64,000 nt of DNA from Phytoseiulus persimilis (GCA_037576195.1 CM075101.1:28086001-28150000), one strand, 5' to 3'. Positions 13,723 through 27,450 are shown, counted from the first letter of the stretch. Notes: generated by a model not told the origin, from the sequence alone. A program made the numbers and translations.

Positions 13723-15765
13723 TCTGACAGCCGCTCCGCCAGTTTCTCATGACCATTCTGCTTTGCCAAATCCTGGGGCAAACTTCCTTGCGAGTTGCAC
13801 GTTTTCAGGGCTAGCAGCGAGCCGGGGCATGTTAGGAGATACTCGCATAGATCCGATAAGCCCATCCGTGATGAGAGATGCAACAACGTCTCACTCGTGT
13901 CTGTAAAGCAAACAAAAGAGTTGATTCTCAACGGGTCAGCTGGCCATGCACGAAATCGCATCGGACACATTTCAGGTGACAAGGAAAAAACCACAGACGA
14001 GAACAGTGAATGAGACTTCCGGATCACCCTCGCGAGCGTCCAAGAAGTGATGTGAGGGGTTCAGAGGAAACACGGGCTCGCTGCTCAATTGACGATAAAT
14101 CTGAGTGGTCCTCGACGAGTGAGAAGTCTGTCAGGCACCGGTCAGGACAACAAAGGCACAGAAAAAGCGGAGGTTCACTTTGTTTACTCCCGCGTTAGTC
14201 ATAAGACCCGGTGTACTTTTTCTCCAAGACTCTATCGACCGGTCCGTGAACTTGGCAGAGCGACCTTCCTGCGAACACCAGGCAGGAATCAGGAAGACTC
14301 AAGAGCGCAGGTGCACGGGCTTTTGCTGAATTTCGACGGAAGTTCTTCTCGCTTTTGAGTTCGGCGAGCGGAGAAGATTTCCATCTTCGTTCGATAAGTC
14401 AGCGAAACACGTCCAACGGAACACGACGTTCCGTCAGAATGCCCGGCGCGACCGATTCAACCGTGAAATGTCAGAATTCCCAACACGGACAAATATTACC
14501 AGTCGAGCTTGCTTTTTCAAGCTGCAGTCGTCCAGCATGCGAAAAGCAATGCGCTCTGTGAATTATGGACGCGTTCTTTTCGGCGGCAGCTAGAGGGAAA
14601 TAATGAACAACACGGAACGAAAATCCAAGTCACTTCGGACGTTACCGGCTCGGACACTGATATTCGTCTATCACGCGCCAGACCACTCAAATCCAAGGCG
14701 ACGGAAGAACTCCGCGTTGATAGACGCGTCATGGCCGGGCTTCGACTCTTACGAATTCAAGAATCGAAAGATTTACAGTTCCTTGAGCGAGTTGTCACGT
14801 TTGGGAGGTAATTTCCTTCTGTGCAGCCTGGCTGGTTCACAATGGGAATCTCCGAGCGCTGAGTTTTCAGCGCGGAACTAGTTCGGTATCGGAACAATTG
14901 AGATCAGACAGGAGGCTCTCGGCGGGGGAATAATGCAGTAGCGAAGCGAGAATCATCCACCAACCAACGAGACAGCCTTCTCCAGATAAGAAGTTGTTCA
15001 TCCGGAAATACATAACTCGAATCGACTCCTATGCGGCTAAACATGGTTCCTCAATCGAGCAACCTTTGAGAAATCGTTCGGCTCCATCCACAGTCAAATA
15101 CGCGACTAATCATCTCAGCTGATACTTCGGCAGCGAAGTTCGTATCGAGATAGCGAACATACCTTTCTTATTGTTTGCTCCTGCCATAGACGGGGCGATC
15201 GTCCATTTGTCCGGCTTCTGAATAGCGCGGAACGCAGCGGTCAATCTCCTGTCGACTCGCTTCAAGCAGTGACTATGCGTTTTGAGTTCGAGCCGGTCTT
15301 TAATGACCCGCTCCAGAACTAGAGATGACGTGTTGGAGAGTTGAGTGCGGATGAGTGTCGATGCAACCTGGAATGATGCGGACCGATTTGTTCGACTTGT
15401 CCCGTCAGTGCCTCGAACGCCCCATACCCACCATCGACATAGCTCGGAGTGATCTTCCGACAAGGATTAAGAGCGTGGATTTCACGAACCTGATAAGCCG
15501 CATCGGACATGAACTGGAACTTCGTGCTGTGGAAAAGGACAGGAGCGGAAGAAGGCTCCAACCTATAATACGCATGAAGATCGGTGGCTTCGATGCGATC
15601 GTGAGGGGGCGCCGTGGCCAGCAGCAGGTACCGACCGTCGCCAGAGCAATGCACGAGTTGTGCTTTGCTCACGTGACGCGCTTTTGATCCTTCAAACACG
15701 AGGTAGAAAGCGTAAGGGATGGAAGGGAACGGAATGCTGAACTCCATTTCTATCGGCACACCGCC
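13723..15765 (-). CDS. BCAP/BANK/Dof-family adaptor (partial: DBB-like and ankyrin exons)
   Basis: Two clear minus-strand exons. Exon 15765-15490 (276 bases, TTTTCAG acceptor, GT donor after TATCAG) encodes a beta-rich segment starting GGVPIEMEFSIPF. Its position fits the DBB domain of the Dof/BCAP/BANK adaptors. Exon 13900-13723 (acceptor TTTACAG, donor GTAGGT) encodes an ankyrin-type repeat with ETLLHLSSRMGLSDLCEYLL followed by TCPGSLLAL. This matches the characteristic LLHFAAKFGL...LLTCPGALQAY repeat of PIK3AP1 and BANK1. In this family these cytosolic proteins link tyrosine-kinase receptors (FGFR in flies, BCR/TLR in vertebrates) to PI3K or Ras signalling. Fragments at 16.2-16.4 kb (SIVFLIGQSSAKHF, KMILLYGREEFL) resemble the TIR-like domain expected upstream. 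An ATG exon near 18.87 kb (MEIRPSESPIY then GTGAGT) could be the first exon. Exons between 13.9 and 15.5 kb and the full extent are unresolved. Confidence 0.6.
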
Positions 15766-18700
15766 CTGAAAATCAGAGATTGAATTGAAACCAAAGTTCG
15801 CCAAAATAACGGAATCCGATCGAATATCGATCCGACGTTCCAGTTAAGTTATTGTGCTGTCTGTGGGTGCAGGTAGCTCGTGAGGTGGCTAGAAAAAAAA
15901 CGGGGATCAACAGAAACCTAAGAATTTCGTAAAAGCTGTTGAGCCTTGGAGTTGCGTTCGAGCGCTGTTACTTTCGTGTTTTCATGGCCAAGCTCGACCC
16001 GCATATCTGGAACATCTGGCTCGTGGTTTCAGTCGGTTTCCGGTTGGTCGGCACACGTAAATCAAAGGTCGTTTCGAAGAACCCATAGTTGCTCCGTCGC
16101 CGTTGATGGTCGAGCCGTATCTACGGACCTATATCAACCCTAGCAAGCCTACACTCTGGAAGCGAAATCACGAGATCTCGACCTCCATTGCTATCCACTC
16201 GGCACGAGAAATTCCTCGCGGCCGTACAGGAGTATCATCTTTCCCTGCATTGCCCAACGCGGTCTGAAATGTTTCGCGGAACTCTGCCCAATCAAGAACA
16301 CGATACTTTCTACCGCAGGACAGGGTACTGCTCGAGACCGACGGAGAGCAGACGACAGTCGTACTTGGGCCCGTAGTTCTCGATCAACGGTTGCTACCCC
16401 CGAGCCGGAGTCTGCGTCCGTATGGCCATGCGGAGCAGGGAGAGTTCTGCAAAGCGCACTGGTCCCCCGGCCAACTTGCTGGTCCGTCGCACGTATATCG
16501 TTCTCGGATCTGTCCGCCAGGGAATTTCCAGATTTATCAGAGATCCCCCGAAGTAACCAGAGAGAATATTTTGGCACATCCACGCAGAGAACCAACCTCA
16601 TCGCGTTCAAGAAAACTCCTCGTACGCGATGATTCTGCCACATCAACCATGGCCCAGAGCCGCACGGCTTCAAGGTTTCTCGGCACGCCCCGGTTACGGA
16701 AAATAGACGGGAGAATGAAACCGGGGTCTCTCATGTTTCCGATCATCATAGGAAGAGGCTTTCCTGGACACATTCAAGTAACTTGGGATGAAATTAGTTG
16801 TACACAGATTCCGTGGAGAATTTCCGTCACCTAATCCGGAAAACGTCGCTCTGACATTGTAGTCACGTCGTTGATGCCCCGGACAGGTCGGTAGGTTGAA
16901 GATGGAGTACGTCGGCTACCGGATACCACCTCTCAGATCAGAACAACATACAACCGCTGGCTTTTTACATTCACAGCGCCGTGAATTGAAATTCAACACG
17001 TACAGCGGATGACTGACTCCGTAGTACGTGGCTCGATCCGTTTAAGGTCACGTTAGATAACTCGCGTAGTATTGCACCCGAGATGACGCCATACGGCTCA
17101 GCCCTCGTTTATATATTCCCAGACAGTCTACTCTCCCATCTCAGCTCCGTCAACGGCCATCAGCTGCGATGGTCCCGAACGGCGGCCACATTTCGGTGTG
17201 TGAGGATATTCGATACTGCGATTGCAAACATTCAAACTATCCTAGAAACTCAATCTGAGCAATGTGTCAACGATATCCGTTTCACACACAGGATTTTGTA
17301 TTCTACTGCTCAACATTTGGAAATGGAAACCACATTGATATTGGTGATGCGGCTTTCGGTTGTTTGAATGGAGTCGAGCTCGCGAGAAGTAATGAAACCT
17401 TCAAGAATTCCATCGAAATATCGGTCTCCGCGGAAAGGCAGCCTGCTTAACGATAAAATCTTAGTCGTTCACAACCTCCTCGCTGACGGATGAGGATCGG
17501 AAACGGACGAACGAACAACGCGACTTCTTCAGAAATTCGATTCAGCTCACCGACGAGAAACTTCGAGCCCGGTTCACAAGCCCGTTCTAAACTTACGGCA
17601 CAAAACACGCTGGGACAGTTCTGCACGTCAGCTGCTAGACTTCTCGTCCCCACCAGCCTTTTTATCACCTGCGTGAGGATGAAGGCGAATATCGAAGATA
17701 AAACAACGCACGAGATGGAGTTCCACATAATTTCTGATGCACCGCGTTGTCATTGGTTTGAGCTGGATCTAACTCGTCAGTCGAATGAGTCTGCGTCCGA
17801 CGGTGAACCCACTGTCAATCGTTGCAGCGATGGCGGTGTACTCATTGTCGGTGTGTGACACTGCAAGTCGGAATCCATAACCACGGCGCGAGGCTGCGTA
17901 AATCTCCCGCATGGAACCATTTGAGTGAGCTGGGTGTGACTCAAAAGTCGTGGCTAGGAGCTTGCTTTTTCGAAAACCGAGCAGGGCTTCGGGTCTGAGT
18001 TGATTTCCAGGCACGAGATCATTCAGCGAGCAGAAGGCTAACATGGAAAATAGTGACGGCACGGAGCCGCGTCAGCGGAGGCAACGATTTCTCTCTGAAC
18101 GAGTTGCCAAGCGGTTCTTCAGAAAATCGGCCTTCGACGCAAACGTCTCCGCGTGAATATCCGTCACACATCGAAACTCAACTGAGCGCTGGAGGAAGTC
18201 GTTCCTCTCTCAAAGGGTACATGAGGTTATCATCCGAAAATATTACAAACATCGCCCACGTAGCTAACTGGAGCCGAGCCGAGCTGGAGCTTACTCAGAG
18301 AGCGAGTTCGCCAGTGACGGATTGGCTAACTCTTCGGATCGTCTGTTGGATTGCATCTACCCTGAGCAAACTCATCGAATAAGGGATGAATGTATCCGCA
18401 TGAAAGCCGCGACAAGCAAGAACCCGATATCCAACCAGACAATACGCTCATTACATTCGAAAAATCACAGAAAACGCCGCCGCTGTCGCTCATGACGCGG
18501 CGTTGGTGCGCCAGTGGCATCTGATGTGCGGATTTCGTGTACGAGCAACACTGCACGGTCAGTCGCTATCTGATTCCGTGGAGGACGAACGAAAATTCGC
18601 ATTCGTCAAGCTCCTGGTTGACGAGGAGCGCTTCAAGTTCCGCTCGACATCGTCATCCGTGGCCACAAGAAACTCGAGACGAAGCAATACTCCGCGGATG

Positions 18701-19598
18701 GCAGCATCCTAGCAGACCGGAGATCGTTCTCCTTCCGCATCAGAACCCGATCGGATCTGAGAAGCTTTAACCCTTGACCTGAATCCTTCCTCGAGTGTTC
18801 CCGAGGCATATCCATTCCTGAAGCGCGGGAAAGCGGAGCTCGGTTGGAATCCTGTACTCACGTAGATGGGAGATTCTGAGGGTCGAATTTCCATTTTGGC
18901 CTCGAGCTTGGCTTCCGAGCCGCTGTGCCCAACCCTGCAATAAAGCAACGAGTGCGTTTGAGTAGGTACTCTCCTCTGCCAGTTCATGATACATATTTAA
19001 CGGAAGTTTTTTTTCTGCCTTTTATTCAGTTATTCATACCCGCCCCACTCGGCTAGTTAACAACCCAAGGAAGAAGACCCATGGTCCAACACATGCTTCA
19101 TATTCAGACAACCACGGCTATCGGAGCGCTGAGAGACCAACTGGTCAAGGCCAACGTCACATTTAGCGCTGAAAGCGAGGAGTTGCTGTTTCGGAGGGTC
19201 CCATCGCTCGCTCCCTCTTCCTTTATGTGTGTCGTTAGCGGTCCCTGTATAGAAAGCGCTCAGGCGACATTTGGGACAGCTATTCCTGGTGGAGGCGAGT
19301 CGAGGGTACAGCCAGAATACGATTCTCGACGTCCGTGTACGCAGTCAAGAATCAGCTTTCAGCGACCCCTCGTGCCGCTGCTGCTGCTGCTTGCCGCCCG
19401 TGCATGGAATATACCGACTCGCACGCCCATCTGACTACCTGAATACCCACGGACCGACCCGCTTTTCTACTCGATTCGAGCTGCATGCGCAAGAAACGAG
19501 GGCTTTTCAATGATCCACTCGAAGCCGACTCAACAGCAGCCATTCATACAAAAACATCCATTGACGGCTCGAAGTCGATCCCAAGTTATCTGATTAAG

Positions 19599-19613
19599 TC
19601 TCTCTCTCTCTCT
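19599..19613. repeat. Short (TC)n tract
   Basis: A short TC dinucleotide run in a stretch (19.0-22.0 kb) where I see no recognisable gene. A CAG/CAA-rich tract near 21.57-21.61 kb is similar low-complexity sequence. Confidence 0.7.
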
Positions 19614-22600
19614 CTTTCTGAGCGGGGAGTCGGCGGCTCCGATTGCGTCTCGGGACAATAATGCAGGACTGTTCAGCGGTGACGCTTTCGCTCTATTGCC
19701 TTGCTCCCACCGTAACTCCGGAATTAAATGTGGGTAGCTGCTTTCAGTATCAACGATGGAACGGTTTCTATGACGCTTTAGGTGGTCACAGAGTTGACGG
19801 CAGCCGGCGGGCGGGTCAACTGACGTCATGCGTCAGAGAGGCCTCCGGATATACCGACAGACTTTATCCAGCTCAACGAGTGATTTTGCGGGAGCGCATA
19901 GGAATCTCCCAGCGTTTTTCGAGCCTCTTCCACCGGCGAACTCGATTGCACCATCAGACATTCTTGTCGCTATACCGACTTGCTTCCGGCGCCCATGGTG
20001 TACTCGATTGCACGTCTCCTCGGGAGGTTTGCACCACGCTTCTTCGTAACGAACCGTCGAAAGCTCCACTCCACGAAGACCAATAGTATCATCCTGACCG
20101 TGGCACTACACCACGATAGCGGTACTGCGATGATTCGCTGTCTGGGCACAAGACGTGGTCGATAGCCACTCTTTGTGCGTCTCGGTGCCCTTTTCTCGAA
20201 GTCAAATTCGAAGCTTCCTCAGCAGCGGACTTGCGCCGCTGGCTCATTGAGCTGGCTGGGAAGCACAATGCCCGCAGAGAGATTCCAGGCAGTTTTCATC
20301 GCTTCCTTTCATAATTATGAACTGGAAACCGCTTCAATCAAGTTCCCAATAGAAATCCCAGATTCTTCTTCATGAAATTCGAATCCGACATAGGCGGCTT
20401 CAGTTACGGGAACACGGTCTTTCCGTTTTCGCTCTTTGAAGGATGGCAGCAGGAGGAGACAGCGCAAGAATCGAAAAATCAAATCAAAGCCCGAGAAGCA
20501 ATCGTGAAGGAGCCGATTCGTGCTGGCTGTGAATTTATTCAAAAACGTTAGATGGAGCGAGAAAGTCGCTGGTGCCTTTGCAGATGTCGTTAGCAATGGC
20601 AGCCGTATGATTCTTTGACGTTCCTCGCTGGAACGAGATACCGATTCACAATGTTTTCCTTTCTCGACTTGCTCTGGGAATGAATTGTTTAAGGGCATGA
20701 GCAAAAGGGCTCCAGAATCGATCTCGGATTAGACGGAAATCCAACTCAACGAAGAGGAATGTCACATCTCATACGGTTTCTGGAACTGCATCGCAGCCTC
20801 GAGGGATGGTTTCTGAGGCATTCGTTTGATGACGTCTGATTCGTTTGTTCTCGAGCCTCATTCACATCTTAATCCGTCAAGTTGTACGAAGTTTGACGAA
20901 AAAGTGCCCCCGGAACCTGATCCATCCTACATTAATTCACGTAGAAGCATCGCAGTACGAAGTATTTTGGAAGCCAGCTGAGGTTGGCTCTGGACTCCCC
21001 GCTAGATTGGGACGAACTGAGCTACAAACGCTCGCTCTTGCATTCCTGCGGGCCAGAAGCTCTCAGAATTCAGACAAATAACTACAGTGTCCCACGAGCC
21101 GACTTGCATAATCATTTCAGCAGGGTGGTTTCGCAGTAAACTGGGAAAAATTACGACGAGTTTCCTTTATCCATCAACCTTCTTGCCGGATTTTGAGGCC
21201 AAGATTGAGATTTTTGCCATTATCAGAGCGCCGATGAGACTCGAGGCTCGAAATTGAGCTCAGCTGTCGCACGTTGAAAATGATTGATCCGAACGAATAG
21301 TCATCGGTATTCGAGCTGAAGTTCCCGGTGTTCACCCCTCGAGTGAAGGTCGAGCCTGCTTCACACGCAAGCGGAGGAATGCATTCTATCACTTCACTCA
21401 TCATTGCGCGGCCACGAACGCACGTTCGACGAGCGTTCAAGATGACCGGATTGGCGTACAAAGTATTTTCTTCCAACCAGAGCGTTTAGTGTTCAATCGG
21501 AACAGCAGCGACCGTTTTCTTGTTCTATCACTGTATCCCGGATGGATGCGGCAACGTATTCTGACTGCATCATCATCAGCAGCAGCAGCAACAGCCACAG
21601 CAGCACTGGCACCGCCGTCATCCCATACCGGACCTGTGATTCGAAGTTTTCTGTCGGAGATCACCGCCGCAACTGTCCGCAGAAACAGAACCATCTGAAA
21701 CTCCCTGTTTGTTCGCTCAACGTCCGCCAGCGGAGAGCCCAGCTCGAATCGGAATCTGAGAGCGAGCAGTTCGAGCTCTCAGTGAGAGCCGAGCGGAATG
21801 TGAGAAGAATTCAAACAGGAGGAGAGTAAACACCGTTTCGAACTTTAGCCGCTAATGACCGGCGCGAAAGGTCCCATACATCTTCTCCCATATCAGTTTA
21901 GCGGTGGATAAGCTGCGTGGATGTTGCCACCAATGGGGGAACTGGTACGGGGGAGTCACGCACCTGTGTCTGTCTCTGAGTACTCAGAAATCTATGGCAG
22001 TCTCGGCTTGGCACTCTGGTTGGCTTGTGTATGTTTCATCCCTGCATGACAGTTCGTACGTACAGTACCTCGCCTGTACTCGCTGACGTGATGGACGAAA
22101 CGAACAATCGAACTCCGAACACACAACACATGGACACTTGGGTATAGATCACAGGAACAACTCGATCGTTAACGGTATAGCGACCATGAGATGTACGGCG
22201 GTGCTTGTCCACCGAGTGCTCCGCAAGTCTGGATTGTCGAAAGATGAGTTTCGTTCGCAGATCGACAGAGGCCGCCACTGGTCGATGCTCGTCTCAAACC
22301 GCGCATCGGGAGGGACAACGAATTCCTCCATTGGGAAACCACGGATCAATGACAGTCTAAGATTTGGTCAAAGAACCGACCGAACTCAATCACAGCTACG
22401 GAGATTGGGGACGGAACGGGAGAAACGAGAGATCCTTCCCATTCAAATCTAAAACTATCTCGTTTGACTGCCGCAGAGGGCGCTGCTGACCAAAATAAAC
22501 ACCGGTTGATCCGACCCGTTCTAGTTCGGGAATTCGGGAACCGCTGTAATGTGCGGAATGTGACTTCGAAAAGAATTGTTCGCGAGGGATGAACTTGGGA

Positions 22601-22666
22601 TGCCACCCGTTGCCCTCGAAAGTGCTCTCACGTTGTTTTCGAGGAGTCGGTACGAGCGCATCGTTG

Positions 22667-23297
22667 ATGGCGAAGGGAAAGAAGACTCAAGTCAGGACGA
22701 AGGTAATCCAGAGCCTTATCGTTGCCGACGAAAGGGCTCAAGAGTGACTTGTCAACTCATTATATTCGCTCTCAGAAAAGTCATAGATACGGGGGATATC
22801 CGTAATGAACGCGTTTGTTCTCTCCTAAGGAGCCCGAGACGAATCCGAACTCTGCGGGAGCCGTGTTTCCTAAATCCGCGGGACTAGTTGGCGTTCGAAT
22901 ACACGCAAAGCCGGGGGCCAAGCATTCAGCTGTCACGGGTGAGTTTCTGTCAATCTCTCCTTCGACGGTTGTGCGCGTGGAAGCAATCTGAAAAGTAGTC
23001 TCTCTCACATTCGTCTCGAGCTCGTTGCGGGCAACGCCGATTCACTGCAGTGAACGAACACTCATGTTCTTTGCAGGTGTTGGTGCAGAGGCTGTCGAAA
23101 TCCAAATAGGAGCTCCTCCGGTCGATGGCGAAGCCAATACAGAGCTCGTGAAATACCTTTCGAAGGCCTTGGAACTACGAAAAAGTGACATTTCACTGGA
23201 CAAAGGAAGCAGATCAAGGGAAAAAATCGTGCTCATCGAAACGAAATTGACATGTGGGGAAATCCATCAGAAACTCTGCAATCTCATCGGGAACTGA
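22667..23297 (+). CDS. UPF0235 (DUF167) protein, C15orf40-like
   Basis: Three exons give a 121-residue protein: 22667-22702, 22830-22938 and 23077-23297, with GT-AG introns of 127 and 138 bases. Exon 1 encodes MAKGKKTQVRTK, like the basic start of human C15orf40. Exon 2 carries GLVGVRIHAKPGAKHSAVTG, exon 3 the hallmark [13 protein letters not shown] and LDKGSRSREK. These are the conserved UPF0235 motifs (HAKPGSK, PP.DGEAN, KG..SR.K). Length is close to the human protein (126). The family is a small alpha/beta fold of unknown biochemical role found from bacteria to mammals. A second, broken copy lies at 32.6-33.4 kb next to PMM2, so this displaced copy is apparently the working one. It is convergent with a PMM2 stump. 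Confidence 0.9.
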
Positions 23298-23559
23298 TTC
23301 TCGCTGCTTTCTTTACATAAGAGAAGCATGGCCTGTGTGAAAATCTTCCAGAGCGTACAGAAATGCTGTGATTCCGGAGTGAGGAAAGATCATCACAAAG
23401 TTTAGCTCAGTATGGTTCCACGAATGACGATCAGGTCGTCATTTATTGTTAACTGCGAAAATGAATATTTCATGACCCGTTGAAAGGTGTCTTCATCATT
23501 TTGGCTCTTCTGCCCTGAGTTGCATGCTACGGGGTTCCTCCCTTGTGCTCAAAAAGGCC

Positions 23560-23650
23560 AACAGATATCTCAATTGTTGCATCGTTTCATTGGGACTGGT
23601 CACAGTGTGACCTTCGGTTCGGGAATCCTGTGGTCTTCGGCGGTTGAAGA
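23560..23650 (-). pseudogene. PMM2 3' fragment (truncated duplicate)
   Basis: About 90 bases matching the end of the last PMM2 exon at 33635-33735, including the sense of LRNLLAL. The normal stop is lost (reads on past FL) and similarity ends within the exon, so no functional product is possible. It marks the right edge of the duplicated block. Confidence 0.8.
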
Positions 23651-24159
23651 CCGGAGAACTCCGCGACCGCGGGGCCTCCTTGGCACTGAAGTGGACGCGC
23701 CATGTGGAGAGTTGTGACTCAGTCGATTTCCGCCTTTCTCTTGGATACGTTCGTATCCTGGAGGGAAAGTGGATAGCAATAGAAGGTAGAGTGTCGTGGA
23801 CAGTCTTCTGGGCTCTCGTAAACAGTCGTGTTTACTCTCGAAGACGGTCGAAGAAACGAGCATGCGACCAGCACTCAATGTGACACCGGCGAATGAAATG
23901 TAAATTTTCTCAAATTTACTTTTTCCTACCTTCTCTCAATGGTGAACTGGTCCAGCAATCGAACGCAGCTGCCGTCACGGCTGCCAATACAGGGTGGACG
24001 AGCGACAAACTGGCTGACTGAGTTCTCGGAATCATCGCAGGCTGTGAAGTTGCACCAATGCTAATTGTTACCTTCGAGCGAAGAGCCGGAGAGGTCAACG
24101 GAAATGACCGAGAGTAGGAACTTGTGGCCGTCAAATAGAGCCCGGAGCCTCTGTGGATC

Positions 24160-24370
24160 CCGGATCCTTAGACTCTAGAACGTATGGTCAGATGGATCTC
24201 ACAACCAGCTCCTTAGACTCCGACAGCTATGGTCAGATCGATATCAGGAGCAAATTCAGAATCCCCGTGAAGAGTGGTCGGATCGTTTATGAAAGGACCT
24301 TCCTGGGCTCCGAAGAGTATGGCCAGATCAATGCAGCAATCACCTTCATAGTCTATGGGGGGAGCCGGGG
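24160..24370. repeat. Degenerate satellite block (45-base family), four units
   Basis: Four diverged repeats with the core GACTCCGA..AGTATGGTCAGATC, in reverse orientation relative to the block at 36.9 kb. The same core recurs at 36.3, 36.9-37.1, 38.5-38.7 and 55.0-55.3 kb. A 64-codon open frame through it is a repeat artefact. Confidence 0.8.
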
Positions 24371-25399
24371 GAAAGAAGGATGAGCTCGCAAAGTGACGGA
24401 CGGAGCGGATGATATGTAGTGAGGATAAGGATGGTTAGGCCATCAGGCATTCCTCAACGATGGGAAGACCGGGGAGACTGAGGGATAAACTTTCTTGAAT
24501 TGTATCTTCCAATTTCATGGTTCCGGAGGCATTTCAGCCGGATGATCCTGCATTTCCCCATTGGAGTCGATGGGAACGAGCGACGATTCTCCCCTCCATG
24601 CACACAACATGAAAATGACTCGTCGGCTCATGTGGATAGATGTTTATTCTTGGAATACTCTGAATATGATGTGCTCATCCGTCAATCGAACATCCGAGAT
24701 GCTTCTGTTCTCAACAAGAGGAAGATGCTCGAAAGTTCACCCTCGGACTGCGAGACGAATTCGACAACGTACATCATTTCCAGCAAGGTTCATCCAATCC
24801 AATCGGGGCTGGTAGGTTGAACAGCGCCTTTCATCGGCAGACTACCGCGAGCACGAATCGAGTTGAAGGCGCCATTCCTTGGGCAGTGAAGTCAGAAAAA
24901 ATCCATCCGATACTCCGTTTCCAAGTTACCCTTCATTCTCCTTATCGACCAGCTAGAGATTGTTCAATCTTATAGAGTTGGGTTGTCCTCAAAAGGGCCG
25001 TTTCGGCTTGACGAAGGAGCGTTAGAGATGGGAGTTGATTCTTTCCACACACAAATCGCACTCGACGTTGGCTTGGCGCGAGTCACAACACGGAAAGCGC
25101 TCCCCCTAACGGCTGTTTCCCCTTCTCTGCAACACCCTCGCTCTTTAGAATTCGAAAGCAGCTGGTTCCAGATACTACGACGCTCTCACAACGAGACTAT
25201 ATCGTGCGAAAGGCAATACATGGGTGTCCTTTCCTTGCTCTACTGTATCAGGACTTGGAGCAAGACAATCGAGGCAGATTCTCATCGCTCAAGTACGAAT
25301 CAAAAAGTCTGACTCTATCTGAATCGAAGCTCTTTTCCCCAAGAAGGAAGAATACGGCGATGGAGTGAAAATTATGCATATTCATTCATCAACGATTGC

Positions 25400-26450
25400 A
25401 ACGCGACCTGTATGCTACACCTTACATCTTTGATTGGCTCCCCAAGTACAGCCGGAGTCCACTTGAAGTCTTTCATGATGAGAAACTAACATTTATCCAT
25501 CTCACCTCGCCGGTACTTCGAGGGTATGGCTCAAACCGACGGCGGCTCCCGGGAGGAGGTCATACCCCTGGGATTGCCCCAGTCGCGCGTTGGCGGCTTT
25601 CATGTTCGCGAAAGCCATCTGAATCCTGCACGATAAAATCCACCCCGGGAAAACTCCAGAAGAACTATCCTGTGATGAGACCGTAGAAATCGTCAGTGCT
25701 GTGATGGAGCCTCAGAAAAATCCATGGTCAACAGGGATCGATTTTCGGAAAACACTTCAGGACGCTGGTTAAACACTGACGGACTTCGGGAGCCGTCGAG
25801 CCTTACTGAGGGTTGTAGCTGGGAAACATCAGATTTGGAGACCAATCGAGAACAGTTCATCTCAGGACTCGAGAATCCTCCCGTTCGTCAATCGATCCTG
25901 TCAAAATCGATGTTCAGGGATTCGGCAGGAGCCTTCTCCCTGACGCAGAACCTCCTCAATGCTCAAGCTTCAACAAAGGCGGTAGATTCAGCATCCGTAA
26001 ACAAAGTTCTCCACAGAACAGCCAGCGGAGCAGGTTTCCGAAGCCGACTCTCTCGAGAAAGGGACAACCCTAGCAGAGCGGGACTCTTCCGAATAACTTC
26101 TTTGCTTGCCACGGGTGTGGCGACAAAGACCACGAGGCAATTTCGGGCCGTTAAAAGTCCACAGTCTGCAAAAACTGCGCTATCACAGGGCGTCTACACA
26201 AGGTGTGTCGGAAAAAGAACCTCGCAAGCGTTCATTTCGAGGAATACCAACGGTCGCAGGGACTGAGCCATCTTCCGGAGTCGAGCCTGAACTCACGGAC
26301 GAGTTCAGACCTGACACTACTGGGGAGAATTTTCAGCCCGATTCGTAGGCTGAAGTGCATGTATCCTACGAGCAGGTCGGAAAGAATCTTCCATTGTGGC
26401 TCAAAGCTCTGTAGTCGTTTCCAGCGTCTGTTATCCAAATGACAGATAAA
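25400..26450 (+). mobile_element. LTR retrotransposon fossil, Ty3/Gypsy-type gag region
   Basis: Between about 26.08 and 26.24 kb the plus strand encodes two adjacent zinc knuckles of the kind found at the end of Gypsy-family Gag (CHGCGDKDHEA and, after a short spacer, CKNCAITGRLHKVC). The region is broken in several places and no intact protein remains. No LTRs were identified, so the limits are approximate. The decay suggests an old copy. Confidence 0.55.
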
Positions 26451-27049
26451 GAATCGGACTTCTCAGAAGAGAATCGAATCATTCATAAGATCAACCTTGA
26501 GGACCGGGCCCACCCAATGGTCTTGGTTTCCCGAGCTCGAGGCCAATAAATACGGGTTCGCGGCAATCTCAAGCCCGGAATCAACAGGTTCATCGAAGTT
26601 GAGGAACATTTGTTGGGAAACATTCGTCACGCCTTGGACAACGTGGGCTCGGTCATACTTTCAAAAAGTACTGAAGGAGCACCGCCGAGGAAGTTGTCGT
26701 TCTAACCCGCTCTACTTGAGATATTGTACATGCTGGATCCATAATCCCGATCCAAGTGTGCATATAGAATCTCAAAGAGAGAGGATGGCTGTTCGGTCCA
26801 TCCGAATTCTGCGCTGCGGATTCCCATCTAGAACGCTGTGCGTTCTCATATTAAACGCTGAACACACTCAGCATTTGTCGGACTATCCATCTATGGTCCA
26901 CGAAACGAGGCCTCGAAGACACAAAGCAACTTCTGGCACGACAATTAGGTTTATAACTGAAGGATTGAGTTACGGAGGCCAATAGGAAGGAAAGGGTTTT
27001 CGGACCAGATCGCCGGGAGAATCGATTCGAAGCGGGAGTAGCTTGCTAC

Positions 27050-27450
27050 AACCGCGCACGAATTCCTATGGTGGGTTCCAGGGAGTATCCATGGGGGTTG
27101 GCGAAGAGAGCCACCAGAGGAATCTCGACGACGTGAGCAACCAACAGGAAGTGGTAGGTACCACGCACCGGACAGCGGTAAAAGAGAACTGGCGTGGCGG
27201 GAGTCAACACCACCTGGTACGTCTCCAGGTGGGTCGAAGCCGATTATTTGTGACTTGTGCAAGTTTCGAGGACATGTGGCCTCGGACTGCAGAAGAGTCA
27301 GGCAGATGGAAACACTTGAAGAAGGCGTCGTGTGGCCCGCGAAATTCTCAGACTCTACGCTTGCCTACCCGAAATCGAAGAAGATACGAGCGTAAGTCAC
27401 AAGACTGCGAGGAGATATTGCAGCGTTGGGAGGCTCTGAAACATTGGCAG
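27050..27450 (+). mobile_element. Gag-like zinc-knuckle fossil
   Basis: A single well-formed CCHC knuckle (CDLCKFRGHVASDC) follows a Pro/Gly/Ser-rich stretch near 27.2 kb. It could be another part of the neighbouring Gypsy-type fossil or of a separate retroelement. It is broken in a few places, and ends and family are uncertain. Confidence 0.45.

Larger units (their letters stand above)
22055..23650. repeat. Left copy of a 1.6-1.8 kb dispersed direct duplication
   Basis: The segment from the shared edge TACAGTACCTCGCCTGTACT matches 31.92-33.74 kb in the same orientation through to the last coding exon of PMM2. By eye identity is roughly 85 percent. It carries the intact C15orf40-like gene and only the tail of PMM2. 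Compared with the right copy it lacks 82 bases (31967-32048). That extra stretch is bounded by CGAAACGAA in both places, which fits a deletion or insertion by short homology. Confidence 0.9.

Noticed and set aside
24153-24383. 76-codon frame with repeating SLDS.SYGQID-like segments
   Set aside because: It is a translation of the 45-base-family satellite, not a repeat protein.
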